From Balnearium lithotrophicum (lineage in GTDB: Bacteria; Aquificota; Aquificia; Desulfurobacteriales; Desulfurobacteriaceae): a DNA stretch of 64,000 nucleotides. This document shows, piece after piece, positions 54,586 through 63,836 of this stretch. Positions within the stretch are counted from its first letter, which is position 1; every line of letters starts with the position of its first letter. The notes under the pieces are model-generated. The model saw nothing but the letters and a program-made list of their open reading frames with translations, was not told where the DNA came from and did no database searches. The translations under genes were made by a program, and so were the position numbers. The stretch spans positions 46,749-110,748 of the forward strand of contig NZ_FXTM01000004.1 of the NCBI RefSeq assembly GCF_900182585.1. Direction: 5' to 3'.

Positions 54586-56256
54586 CTAAATCTTAGGTTT
54601 AATAAACAGTAACTTCGATTTTGGATTCGTTAAAATGTTAACCTTTGTAAATATGGCTACAAAGATATCCTGGTCTGGGAGGTAATCAAACTCCTCAATT
54701 CCTCCCATTTTATAGATTGGATTTGTCGCCTCCTCCCAGTCAAAGGAGCTCCCGCTTCTGTACAGGAGGAGAATTCTTCCACCGTCAAATGTATATATGT
54801 TCCTTAGCAGTCCCGGAACCGCATTTTTGTTCTGTGAGAAGAGAACCTCCTGATTCCCATCTCCGTCAATATCAATCGGTTTGGGCTTTGGTGTTATGTA
54901 GTAGCTGACTAAGTTGTCCTCCTCGTACCAGTAGATTGAGTTGGGAGAAGCTCCAATCTGGATGGGGGAACGCCAGAGAACCTTTTCCCCGTCGGATACG
55001 TTAAAGTAGTAATTGAGGTCGTAGTAGGCAAAGTACTCCTTACCCCCGGTTTTAAACATTTGGGCACTTGTCACCTGAAATTCCTTAGGAACTTTTACCT
55101 TATTTCCCTTCTTAATCTTACCGTTTTCAAGTTCCATTCTATAAACGTTCTTTCCGAAAAACTTGTCACTTTCGGAGCTTACATTCTGTCCAAATATCGA
55201 ATCGTTAACCCCATCACCGTCTGTATCAAAGCACGAAAGAATGAGATTTGATGATGCTACTTTTTCAAGTTTTCCGTTTACAAATTTAAACACTCCCGAG
55301 GATACGCTCTTAGTATCCTGATAGAATCCATCAACTACAAATAGCTTTTCCCCCTTAATCTGAACGGGACATGTGTGGAACAGGTACGAGCCCCTAAAGG
55401 GATTTTTAAACTTCTTAACAAGTTTGACTCCGTAAGGTGTTGGCTTGAAGAGTAAAATTCTGTTTTCCTTTAGTGAAACTATTTCTGATTCAACCTGACC
55501 TTCTGGACTAAAGGCAAACAAACTCGTTCCGTGTCCCTTAAAGTCGTAAACAACTGTGTAGTCCGAACCTATGGCAACCGAAATCGAGGTTTGTGGAGCT
55601 CCCTCCCAGGGGAAGAACTTAATCAAGTGTTTTGTTGTATCGTAGAGAGCAACTCCCTCCTTCGAAACTATTAGATAGGCATCAAAGCCCGTTAACTTAT
55701 CCACCGGAACCCTTCTCTTAAAGTCGCTTGGATATCTAAGGTGGTAAATTTTCTTTAATTTCTCACCTTCTTCGTAAGGAGCAATGTTCAGGTTCTTAAC
55801 TTCCTTTTTCAGTTCCTGGTAAAGTTCTTTTCCTTTTTCCCGTGTAAAGTCTATGTAGGCAACTTTGTTAAAGTTAATCTTTTGAACACTCTCTCCTACC
55901 AAAGGATTCCCCAGTGTAGGAAGTGCAATTGAGTAGTTCTTCTTGACCTCCTTTACCTTTAAAACTGCACCGCTTTCAGAGATAAACCTATCCCCTACAG
56001 AGACACCATCCTTACTTCCAAGGTCTATGATAAATCCATCGTAACTGTTTAGAACAATTTCTCCCTTAAGGGGAGAGAAGTACCTCTTCATGTAGAAAAC
56101 AACATTTTCAACTCCACTTTTCCCCGATTTAACTGTTTGGCTTTCGCTCTTTGGAGTGTAAGGTGTGTATATAGGCTGTTCCTTTTTAAAGGGATTGAGA
56201 CTTCCAATTCCACAGGAGGACAGTAGAACGGGTATTAAAAGGGCAAATTTCCTCAT
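54586..56256 (-). CDS. lipoprotein with VCBS/FG-GAP-like repeats
   Basis: 556 aa. The N-terminus is a lipoprotein signal with lipobox LLSSC (Cys15). Residues about 50-120 form a small beta domain (GFIIDLGSKDGVSVGDRF) like FlgT-type C-terminal domains. The remainder has scattered beta repeats and calcium-type loops such as DTDGDGVND and DIDGDGNQE, typical of VCBS/FG-GAP propellers. It is probably an outer-membrane or periplasmic protein. Similar proteins occur in Geobacter-like bacteria. Function unknown. Confidence 0.78.
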   Translation of the reverse strand: MRKFALLIPVLLSSCGIGSLNPFKKEQPIYTPYTPKSESQTVKSGKSGVENVVFYMKRYFSPLKGEIVLNSYDGFIIDLGSKDGVSVGDRFISESGAVLKVKEVKKNYSIALPTLGNPLVGESVQKINFNKVAYIDFTREKGKELYQELKKEVKNLNIAPYEEGEKLKKIYHLRYPSDFKRRVPVDKLTGFDAYLIVSKEGVALYDTTKHLIKFFPWEGAPQTSISVAIGSDYTVVYDFKGHGTSLFAFSPEGQVESEIVSLKENRILLFKPTPYGVKLVKKFKNPFRGSYLFHTCPVQIKGEKLFVVDGFYQDTKSVSSGVFKFVNGKLEKVASSNLILSCFDTDGDGVNDSIFGQNVSSESDKFFGKNVYRMELENGKIKKGNKVKVPKEFQVTSAQMFKTGGKEYFAYYDLNYYFNVSDGEKVLWRSPIQIGASPNSIYWYEEDNLVSYYITPKPKPIDIDGDGNQEVLFSQNKNAVPGLLRNIYTFDGGRILLLYRSGSSFDWEEATNPIYKMGGIEEFDYLPDQDIFVAIFTKVNILTNPKSKLLFIKPKI

Positions 56257-56326
56257 CTTCAGTCTCCAAATGCAGGAATTTATGCCAAAAATGATATCAA
56301 ATCTCCTCCAGTCTCTTTCGAAATTT

Positions 56327-56342
56327 TGGCATATTCATTGCT
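56327..56342 (+). promoter_or_regulatory. sigma-54 promoter of amt
   Basis: TGGCATATTCATTGCT has GG and GC separated by exactly 10 nt, the invariant -24/-12 spacing, with good surrounding bases (TGGCA and TTGCT). It lies 38 nt before the amt ATG, in line with nitrogen control of an ammonium transporter. Confidence 0.82.
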
Positions 56343-56380
56343 TTTATTTTAGTGAGAAATTCTATAGAGGAGGTTTTAGA

Positions 56381-57604
56381 ATGTTAGCAGAACAGGGGCT
56401 CTCCCACCTTATTCAGTCCCTCAACGTTCTCTACCTGCTAATTGGTGCAGTGATGATTTTGGGTATGCACGCTGGATTTGCCTTTTTGGAGGCCGGGACC
56501 GTTAGGAGGAAAAATCAGGTTAATGCACTTGTAAAGATCATAGTTGATGCGAGTGTAGCTACAGTTGCCTACTTTTTGATAGGTTATCCGATTGCCCATA
56601 AGGTTTTTCTCCTAAAGCCTGCTGCAGATTACCTTCCAACCCAAGGACTGGAGCTTGTAAGGTTCTTCTTCCTTCTAATGTTCGCTGCCTGTATTTCTGC
56701 AATTGTTTCAGGGGGTGTTGCTGAAAGGATGAAGTTTAAACCATACATCACTGCAGGCTTTTTCCTTGCCGGTATTGTCTATCCTCTCTTTGAGGCTCTC
56801 ATCTGGGGTGAGAGATTCTCTCCAGAGTTTCAAAGTTGGGTAAAGCACAATTTTGGTGCACCTATTCACGACTTTGCTGGTTCAATGGTGGTTCACGCCC
56901 TCGGAGGTATTATTGCCCTTCCTGCGATTCTCCTCTTGGGTCCCCGAATGGGAAGGTACGTTGAGGGTAAGTCAAGACCAATTCCGATTAGTAACATTCC
57001 ACTTTTGGCTTTAGGTAGTTGGATTCTCATTATAGGTTGGTTTGGGTTTAACGTTATGAGCTCTCAGAACATAGAGACAATTTCTGGTTTAGTTGCCGTT
57101 AACTCGCTCATGGCGACTGCCGGAGGAATTATAGGAGGAACACTCTTTGGAAAGAACGACCCTGGGTTTATACACAACGGAGCTCTAGCAGGGCTTGTTG
57201 CTATATGTGCAGGTTCAGACATAGTTAATCCGGTTGGAGCTTTTGTGATAGGTTTAGTCGCAGCTTGGATTTTTGTGAAGGCCTTTGTATACGAACAGGA
57301 AAAGTTAAAGATTGACGATGTTTTAGGGGTTGTTCCGCTACACGGTTTAAATGGACTCTGGGGAGGAATTGCAGCTGGAATATTTGGACAGAAGTTTCTT
57401 TGGGGAGTAGGTGGAGTTTCCCTCCTTTCTCAAATTTTTGGAGCTCTACTTACAACAGTTTACGGTCTGTCTGCAGGGTACATTCTCTACGGTACTCTTA
57501 AAGCCATATTTGGACTTAGACTCTCTGAGGAGGAGGAATTCCAAGGATCAGACCTTTCAATCCACCACATTACTGCTTATCCTGAGGAACGTATTAAGTT
57601 TTAA
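56381..57604 (+). CDS. amt: ammonium transporter
   Basis: 407-aa Amt/MEP channel with about 11 helices. MHAGFAFLEAGTVRRKN near residue 28 is the family signature; the twin pore histidines are in IHDFAGSMVVHALGG near 160 and PLHGLNGLWGG near 320. An in-frame ATG at 56165 would add 72 residues in the wrong style; I choose 56381, with GAGGAGG upstream and a sigma-54 promoter just before. glnB and glnA follow after the Fur-type gene. Confidence 0.94.
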   Translation: MLAEQGLSHLIQSLNVLYLLIGAVMILGMHAGFAFLEAGTVRRKNQVNALVKIIVDASVATVAYFLIGYPIAHKVFLLKPAADYLPTQGLELVRFFFLLMFAACISAIVSGGVAERMKFKPYITAGFFLAGIVYPLFEALIWGERFSPEFQSWVKHNFGAPIHDFAGSMVVHALGGIIALPAILLLGPRMGRYVEGKSRPIPISNIPLLALGSWILIIGWFGFNVMSSQNIETISGLVAVNSLMATAGGIIGGTLFGKNDPGFIHNGALAGLVAICAGSDIVNPVGAFVIGLVAAWIFVKAFVYEQEKLKIDDVLGVVPLHGLNGLWGGIAAGIFGQKFLWGVGGVSLLSQIFGALLTTVYGLSAGYILYGTLKAIFGLRLSEEEEFQGSDLSIHHITAYPEERIKF

Positions 57605-57618
57605 ATTTGCTCCTCCTT

Positions 57619-57640
57619 GCCCCTTATGGGGCTTTCCTTT
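57619..57640 (+). terminator. probable terminator after amt
   Basis: GCCCC and GGGGC pair across TTAT and are followed by a T-rich tract (TTTCCTTT). It is 15 nt after the amt stop. Confidence 0.65.
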
Positions 57641-57648
57641 CTTAAGAG

Positions 57649-57663
57649 TTATAATTATTATTA
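57649..57663 (+). promoter_or_regulatory. PerR-box-like operator
   Basis: TTATAATTATTATTA differs from the PerR box TTATAATNATTATAA at one of 14 fixed positions. It lies 31 nt before the Fur-family gene, so it would allow autoregulation. AT-rich sequence makes chance matches easier. Confidence 0.55.
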
Positions 57664-57694
57664 AGTAGTCTTAAATCCTGTAAGGAGGAGCATT

Positions 57695-58108
57695 TTGGAA
57701 AAAGTTAAAGAAAGGAAAAGAAGAAATACGAAGCAAAAGGCTATTATTTATCAGGTTGTTTTAGAATCTAAGGATCACCCGACTGCAGAGAAGGTTTACG
57801 AGAGGGCAAAGAAGGAGCTCCCGTCAATCAGTTTGGGCACAGTTTACAGGGTTCTCAAGGAACTCTCCTCAGAGGGGAAGGTTAGGGAAATAATAGTTGA
57901 TAAACAGTCCCATTTTGAAGGTAGAACCGACTTTCACCACCATTTTATATGTAGGGAGTGCGGAAGGATAGAGGATGTAGAAACGCCTCTGTGTAGGTAC
58001 ACTTGTAAGAAGATAGAGGATAAAGGTTACGTTGTTGAGGATATAGAGTACAAGTTTTACGGTCTCTGTAAAAGATGTGCACAAAAATTGGGCAGAGAAG
58101 ACAGATAG
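57695..58108 (+). CDS. perR: Fur-family regulator, PerR-like
   Basis: 137-aa metal-dependent repressor. N-terminal winged helix (residues about 8-75, with HPTAEKVYERAK and SLGTVYRVLKEL), then the metal-sensing region FEGRTDFHHHFICRECG near residue 77 and two CxxC pairs (CREC, CKRC) for structural zinc. The Asp in GRTDFHHHF and the PerR-type box upstream favour a peroxide sensor over Fur, but Fur cannot be excluded. TTG start with AAGGAGG upstream. Confidence 0.8.
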   Translation: MEKVKERKRRNTKQKAIIYQVVLESKDHPTAEKVYERAKKELPSISLGTVYRVLKELSSEGKVREIIVDKQSHFEGRTDFHHHFICRECGRIEDVETPLCRYTCKKIEDKGYVVEDIEYKFYGLCKRCAQKLGREDR

Positions 58109-58166
58109 TAGAACAAAATTGGGTCATATTTAAGGGAAATAATAATTGGTTTAACGATTTTTATAA

Positions 58167-58556
<390 letters not shown>

Positions 58557-58575
58557 AATAAACAGGGAGGTTTTC

Positions 58576-59994
58576 ATGAGACCGCAAAGTGCAAAAGAAG
58601 TTGTAGAGCTCATTCAGAAAGAGGGAATTAAGTTTGTTGACCTCAGGTTTACAGACATGTTTGGAACTTGGCACCACATCACATTTCCTGCCCATGAGAT
58701 TTCAGAGGAGAGTTTTGAACAGGGACTTTTCTTTGATGGTTCATCTATCAGGCAGTGGCAGCCAATCAACGCAAGTGACATGATGTTTAGGCTGGACCCA
58801 ACAACTGCAACGATTGACCCCCTTTCAGAGATTCCAACCCTTGTTGTTATTGCAGACATAGTAGACCCAGTTACAAAGGAACCTTACCACAAAGACCCAA
58901 GAAACATAGCTAAGAAAGCAATCGAGTACCTTAAATCGACAGGAATTGGAGATACAGTTTACTGTGGACCCGAACCAGAGTTCTTCATCTTTGACGATGT
59001 TAAGTACGATGCTGGAATGAACTACTCTTTCTACGAGGTTGACTCTGTTGAGGGATGGTGGAGAACGGGAGCAGATGAGAATCCCAACTTAGGACACAAG
59101 ATTAAGCCTAAGGGAGGTTACTTCCCAGTTCCTCCAAACGACCAGCTTGACCACATAAGGAAAATCATGGCAATGAAGATGGAGGAGGCTGGTTTAGTCG
59201 TTGAGGCTCTCCACCACGAAGTTGCAACAGGTGGACAGTGTGAAATTGACTTTAGGTTCGGAACTTTAGTTGAGACCGCAGACAACATTCAGTGGGTCAA
59301 GTACATCGTTAAGAACGTTGCTAAAATGTTTGGAAAAACTGCAACATTTATGCCTAAGCCGCTGTTTGGAGACAACGGAACGGGTATGCATACACACATG
59401 TCAATATGGAAGAACGGAGAAAACCTCTTCCACGGAGACAGCTATGCCGGACTCTCAGAAACTGCTCTCTACTTCATAGGTGGAATTATTAAGCACGCAA
59501 AGGCCGTCTGTGCATTTACAAACCCAACTGTTAACTCCTACAAGAGGCTCGTTCCCGGATTTGAGGCTCCGGTTAACCTCTGCTACTCTGCAAGGAATAG
59601 GTCTGCTGCAATAAGGGTTCCCGTTGTTACCTCATCAAAGGCAAAGAGAATTGAAGTAAGGTTCCCAGACTCATCCGGAGCTCCATACCTTGCCTTTACA
59701 GCCCTCCTAATGGCAGGTCTTGACGGAATTGAGAACAAGATTCATCCGGGAGAGCCCGTTGATAAGAACCTCTACGACCTTCCACCTGAGGAACTTAAGG
59801 ACATTCCTACGGTTCCTGGTTCACTCGAAGAGGCAATTAATGCCCTTGAGAAGGACTACGAATTCCTCACAAAGGGCGGCGTAATGACGGAGCAGTTCTT
59901 AGAGGATTACATTGAGTACAAGAGGAAGGAAGAGATTGACCCTGTAAGGTTAAGACCAACTCCTATGGAATTTGTTCTCTACTTTGATGTTTAA
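58576..59994 (+). CDS. glnA: glutamine synthetase, type I
   Basis: ATP-dependent ammonium assimilation. 472 aa. [14 protein letters not shown] near residue 26, FDGSSIRQW near 58, [10 protein letters not shown] near 135, [14 protein letters not shown] near 216 and the Tyr adenylylation segment NLYDLPPEE near 395 are present. I choose the ATG at 58576, with GGGAGG just before; the frame is open back to 58546 inside glnB. Confidence 0.97.
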   Translation: MRPQSAKEVVELIQKEGIKFVDLRFTDMFGTWHHITFPAHEISEESFEQGLFFDGSSIRQWQPINASDMMFRLDPTTATIDPLSEIPTLVVIADIVDPVTKEPYHKDPRNIAKKAIEYLKSTGIGDTVYCGPEPEFFIFDDVKYDAGMNYSFYEVDSVEGWWRTGADENPNLGHKIKPKGGYFPVPPNDQLDHIRKIMAMKMEEAGLVVEALHHEVATGGQCEIDFRFGTLVETADNIQWVKYIVKNVAKMFGKTATFMPKPLFGDNGTGMHTHMSIWKNGENLFHGDSYAGLSETALYFIGGIIKHAKAVCAFTNPTVNSYKRLVPGFEAPVNLCYSARNRSAAIRVPVVTSSKAKRIEVRFPDSSGAPYLAFTALLMAGLDGIENKIHPGEPVDKNLYDLPPEELKDIPTVPGSLEEAINALEKDYEFLTKGGVMTEQFLEDYIEYKRKEEIDPVRLRPTPMEFVLYFDV

Positions 59995-60019
59995 TTGAAT
60001 TTTTACCTATCCTGTGATG

Positions 60020-60043
60020 AAGCCCCCTTTACGGGGGCTTTTT
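60020..60043 (+). terminator. intrinsic terminator of glnBA
   Basis: AAGCCCCC and GGGGGCTT pair across a 5-nt loop and are followed by TTT plus an AT tract. It is about 25 nt after the glnA stop. Confidence 0.9.
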
Positions 60044-60056
60044 ATTTGGAGGAGTA

Positions 60057-60659
60057 ATGAGCGTTTTTGACGAGGCTGCTAAAACTTGGGACTTAAAACC
60101 GGAAAGAGTCGATACGGCAAGACGGATTGGAGAGGCAATTGTCTCTCTTCTTCCAGTGTCAAGAAAGTGGAGAGTTTTGGACTTTGGGGCAGGTACAGGA
60201 TTACTAACCTTCTACTTAGAACCTTTCGTTTCTGAGGTTGTTTCACTTGACAACTCTAAGGGAATGGTTGAGGTACTAAGCGAAAAGATAGAAAAGCTTG
60301 GAATAAAAAAGGTTAAGCCGGTCTTGGGAAGCTTTGAAGACACACATTTTGAAGAACCCTTCGATTTAATAGTTTCAAGTATGGCAGTCCACCACGTTAA
60401 AGATTTAAAATCTCTGTTTAACTGGTTTTCTTCAAACCTGAAGTCTAAGGGTTTTCTGGCCATTTCAGACCTTGAGAAGGAGGATGGAACGTTTCACAGT
60501 AGTAACGAAGGGGTTTACCACTTTGGATTTGATAGGGAGGAAATTTTCAAATTCATGAAGCTTTCAGGAATTGAACCTGTTGATTACAGAGTTGTAAAGG
60601 TGTTTCACAGGAATAACAAAGAGTATCCTCTATTTTTAGCAGTCGGAAGGAAGCCTTAA
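60057..60659 (+). CDS. class I SAM-dependent methyltransferase
   Basis: 200 aa. SAM motif I VLDFGAGTGLLTFYL near residue 40, acidic post-I EVVSLDNSKGM near 60 and LIVSSMAVHHVKD near 103 (motif IV) give a typical small-molecule methyltransferase core. The target is unknown. GGAGGAG precedes the ATG. The 3' end overlaps the convergent lysA by 4 nt. Confidence 0.87.
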   Translation: MSVFDEAAKTWDLKPERVDTARRIGEAIVSLLPVSRKWRVLDFGAGTGLLTFYLEPFVSEVVSLDNSKGMVEVLSEKIEKLGIKKVKPVLGSFEDTHFEEPFDLIVSSMAVHHVKDLKSLFNWFSSNLKSKGFLAISDLEKEDGTFHSSNEGVYHFGFDREEIFKFMKLSGIEPVDYRVVKVFHRNNKEYPLFLAVGRKP

Positions 60660-61915
60660 AGGACTTCCTCCCGAGATATTAGGTCTCCCAATTTTTCCCT
60701 TTCCCTTATTACTCTAAATTTATCCCCATCTATCAGAACTTCTGGGGGCCTTGGCCTTGAGTTGTAGTTTGAGGCCATTGTAAATCCGTATGCTCCTGCA
60801 CTCAATATGGCTAATAAGTCTCCCTCCTTCAAAACCGGTAACTCTCTTTCTTTAGCCAGAATATCTCCCGTTTCACATATTGGGCCTACAACGTCTGCAA
60901 CAACCGTTTCTTCTTTCTTTTCCTCGAGGGGCAGTATATGGTGGTATGCATTGTAGAGGGCCAGTCTTGAAAGGTCGTTCATTCCAGCATCAACTATGTA
61001 AAACGTTTTCTCCTCCCTTTTCTTAACGTAGAGAACCCTCGTTAAAAGGACTCCGGCATTTCCAGCAATTCTCCTTCCAGGTTCCAAAATGAGGTGGCAG
61101 TCAAGTTCCTTAACAATTGGAACTATTTCCTCTGCTAACTCTTTAGCAGGAACAACTCTTTCGTCTGGGTGGTAGTTGATTCCTAAACCCCCTCCTGCAT
61201 CAAAGTACTCTATTTCTATACCAAACGAGCGAATCTCTTTCACAAATTCAGCAACCTTTTCAGCTGCCTCTCTAAAAGCCGAAACGTCTGTAATTTGGGA
61301 ACCTATGTGGAAGTGAACTCCTACCGGATTTAGCCACCTCAGTTCCTTTGCTTTTTTGTAGAGCTCCAAAGCCCTATCAAACGTCACTCCAAACTTTGCA
61401 CTCTTTAGACCTGTTGAAATGTAAGGGTGTGTTTTTGGATTAACGTCCGGATTTACTCTTATGGCAAACGGAGCTCTCCTTTTCAGTTTCTCACCTACTT
61501 TGTTGAGAAGGAGAAGTTCCCCCTCAGACTCAACGTTTACCATTAAGATTCCCCTTTCGAGGGCATAGGTAAGTTCATCCTCCCTCTTTCCAACGCCGGC
61601 GAATACGATTTTCTTCGGGTCAATTCCTGCAGTTAGAGCTCTGAAAATTTCTCCAACGGAAACGGTGTCAGCTCCTGCTCCAAGTTCCCTTAGAACCTTT
61701 AAGACTTGAATGTTGGAGTTTGACTTTACTGCAAAACAGGTCGTATGGGAGACTTCGTTAAACGCTGAATCAAACTCCTCAAACCAGTACTGGAGAGCTC
61801 CCTTACTGTAAACGTAGGTAGGAGTTCCTTCCCTCTCTGCAACATCCTTTAAAGGAACATCCTCAAAGAACAGTTCCTTTGATTTGTAGTAGAGTTTTGG
61901 AAATATTTCCTTCAT
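60656..61915 (-). CDS. lysA: diaminopimelate decarboxylase
   Basis: Last step of lysine synthesis, PLP-dependent. 419 aa. PLP lysine in CFAVKSNSN near residue 61, HFHIGSQITD near 200, AGGGLGINY near 241, EPGRRIAGNAG near 279 and CETGDILAKER near 347 near the second active site. Its start overlaps the tyrA stop by 4 nt. Confidence 0.96.
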   Translation of the reverse strand: MKEIFPKLYYKSKELFFEDVPLKDVAEREGTPTYVYSKGALQYWFEEFDSAFNEVSHTTCFAVKSNSNIQVLKVLRELGAGADTVSVGEIFRALTAGIDPKKIVFAGVGKREDELTYALERGILMVNVESEGELLLLNKVGEKLKRRAPFAIRVNPDVNPKTHPYISTGLKSAKFGVTFDRALELYKKAKELRWLNPVGVHFHIGSQITDVSAFREAAEKVAEFVKEIRSFGIEIEYFDAGGGLGINYHPDERVVPAKELAEEIVPIVKELDCHLILEPGRRIAGNAGVLLTRVLYVKKREEKTFYIVDAGMNDLSRLALYNAYHHILPLEEKKEETVVADVVGPICETGDILAKERELPVLKEGDLLAILSAGAYGFTMASNYNSRPRPPEVLIDGDKFRVIREREKLGDLISREEVL

Positions 61916-62775
61916 TTGACTAAACTCCTCTTCTCCCTTGCCTTTTCAAAGAATTCCTTGAGCTTCTCCTTGTCCTTAGCCCTTATGAGCCTCTCCACCT
62001 CCTCAATGGCCCTTTTAAACGATTCTATGGACCTTAGAATATTTTCACTGTTTTCAATACAGATGTCCCTCCACATAACAGGGTCGCTCATTGCTATCCT
62101 TGTAAAGTCACGAAAACCACCACCGGTGTAATCGAATAAATTGGTTTTCAAATCCTCAGAGAGCTCATCTATTGCGGAAACTATCGAGTAGGCAACAACG
62201 TGTGGAAGGTGGCTAACAGCGGCAAAGACCTTATCGTGGTAGAATGGCTCCATTTCAATTACTTCTGAACCCAAATTTCTCCACAGGTTTTTTACCTTTT
62301 CAAGTGCATCCCTGTCTGTATTCTCCGTTGGTGTTACTACGAATTTTGCATTTACAAACAGGTTCTCAACGGCATTTTCAACACCGGACTTTTCAGTTCC
62401 AGCTATTGGATGACCTCCAACGAAGGGGGCTACTCCCTTTAGTAGTTCCTCACAGGTGTATACAAGCTTTCCCTTAACACTACCTAAGTCTGTTACAACC
62501 GTTCCCTCTTTTATGTAGGGTTTTAAGTTTTCAATGACGTTTTTGTAGACTCCAACGGGCGTAGCTATTACAACGAGGTCGGCACTTGAAACTATGGAGT
62601 ACTTTAAACTTCCCTTATCTATGATTTTAAGCTCTATTCCCTTTTCAACGGCCTCCGGGTTGATATCAACGGCAGTTATCTTTCCTGGAAACCCCTTCAG
62701 TTTTAGATTGAGTGCAAATGAACCTCCAATGAGTCCCAATCCAACTATGCAGATTTCGTTAAATTCCCATTCCAA
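61912..62775 (-). CDS. tyrA: prephenate/arogenate dehydrogenase
   Basis: Tyrosine pathway. 287 aa. NAD-binding GLGLIGGSFALNL near residue 12, VVTDLGSVKG near 94, GGHPIAGTEKSGVE near 118 and AAVSHLPHVVAYS near 185 are TyrA signatures. It is a stand-alone enzyme with no chorismate mutase domain and no ACT domain. Whether it prefers prephenate or arogenate is open. Confidence 0.94.
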   Translation of the reverse strand: MEWEFNEICIVGLGLIGGSFALNLKLKGFPGKITAVDINPEAVEKGIELKIIDKGSLKYSIVSSADLVVIATPVGVYKNVIENLKPYIKEGTVVTDLGSVKGKLVYTCEELLKGVAPFVGGHPIAGTEKSGVENAVENLFVNAKFVVTPTENTDRDALEKVKNLWRNLGSEVIEMEPFYHDKVFAAVSHLPHVVAYSIVSAIDELSEDLKTNLFDYTGGGFRDFTRIAMSDPVMWRDICIENSENILRSIESFKRAIEEVERLIRAKDKEKLKEFFEKAREKRSLVK

Positions 62776-62777
62776 TT

Positions 62778-63350
62778 CTAACTCCTCAGAGAGTAATAGT
62801 AGGTGAGTATTTTACAGGAATTTTCAAGAGCAGAGATGTACATCAGAGCTTCTTCAGGAGTACGTCCAACGGCAAAGGGACCGTGGCTATAGACAACGAC
62901 AACGGGACTTTTCTTCAGGAGTTCTGGTAGCTTCTCTGCAACCTCATCGGAGGAGACAACGGTTTCAGCCCTTAGAACGGGAACCTCTCCCAAGAGTAAC
63001 CTTCCCTCTGAATCCATAGGAACAATTTTTTCAAATCTTAAAGAACAGGCAACGGTGCTTGGAGAGTGTGTATGCAGTATTGAGTTAACTTCGGGGAGCT
63101 CCCTGTAAATGTTCCTGTGAACCTTAAGCTCTATGGATGCAAACCTGTCCAATCGGGAATTTACATCGATAGTGGTTAGAACGAAGTCCTCCTCGTTTAA
63201 AAATCCCAACATCTTTCCTGACTTTTTAATGAGGATGTACTTTCCCACTCTCCTGCTAATGTTTCCACCGTGGGTATCTGTCAATCCACCTTCAAAGGCT
63301 ATTCTTCCAATTTTTATAAGTTCCTTTCTCTCCTCTTTGAACGGAACCAT
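62778..63350 (-). CDS. class II aldolase/adducin family protein
   Basis: 190-aa zinc enzyme of the AraD/FucA/MtnB family. GGLTDTHGGNISRR near residue 15, metal His pair in ILHTHSPSTVA near 96, Glu/Asp region MDSEGRLLLGE near 115 and VVYSHGPFAVG near 152. It could be a fuculose-phosphate-type aldolase or a methylthioribulose dehydratase; the sequence does not decide. It is the first gene of an operon with tyrA and lysA. Confidence 0.87.
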   Translation of the reverse strand: MVPFKEERKELIKIGRIAFEGGLTDTHGGNISRRVGKYILIKKSGKMLGFLNEEDFVLTTIDVNSRLDRFASIELKVHRNIYRELPEVNSILHTHSPSTVACSLRFEKIVPMDSEGRLLLGEVPVLRAETVVSSDEVAEKLPELLKKSPVVVVYSHGPFAVGRTPEEALMYISALENSCKILTYYYSLRS

Positions 63351-63365
63351 TATTCCTCCAAAATA

Positions 63366-63391
63366 AAAAGCCGCCCTTAAGGGCGGCTTTT
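63366..63391 (-). terminator. intrinsic terminator after the HAMP gene fragment
   Basis: A perfect palindrome, AAAAGCCGCCCTT followed by its complement AAGGGCGGCTTTT. On the minus strand it comes just after the HAMP reading frame and is followed by TTTTTATTTT. It could also act on the plus strand. Confidence 0.85.
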
Positions 63392-63409
63392 GAATGTCAT
63401 TACTTTACA

Positions 63410-63836
63410 TTACCTTTTCTTCCTTAACCTCTCCATAGCAATTTGAATGCTTGCCCTCAACCTATCTATAGCAATGGCAAGTTTTGTAATTTCATCCCTT
63501 ACATTCTCCTCTTTGAGCCCTCTTACACCGAGGTCAACATCCAGCTTTCCAAGGCTAATATCATGAGCAGCCTTTGTTAGCTTCTCAATAGGTTTAACAA
63601 TTTCATTTTTGGCAAAGTACCAGAAAATACCAAATGCAACTAAAAGAGCTAAAACGTTCCATATGTCAACTATGGAAACAGCAATTGCCAAGATACTTGG
63701 AGGAATAATTGTAACACTAATGATTCCTCTAAGTTCTCCTAACTTATAGCCTGTTGCTCTTCTAAAGGCTTCCTCTCCATACTTAGCTATAATCGCCTTT
63801 TTAAATTTAGGGTCAATCTGGTCCTCTGTTCCATGA
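63410..63836 (-). pseudogene. membrane HAMP-domain protein, 5'-truncated by an insertion sequence
   Basis: The frame is open from the insertion-sequence junction to 63410. It encodes a soluble tail ending in RATGYKLGELRGIISVTI, one membrane helix (DIWNVLALLVAFGIFWYF) and a HAMP domain (VKPIEKLTKAAHDISLGKL), then a short coiled coil ending in RLRKKR. The TTG at 63691 is only an internal codon of this longer frame. The part before the helix looks like the end of a DUF3365-type sensor domain, so the intact gene would be a membrane sensor. Its start must lie beyond the element. Confidence 0.65.
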
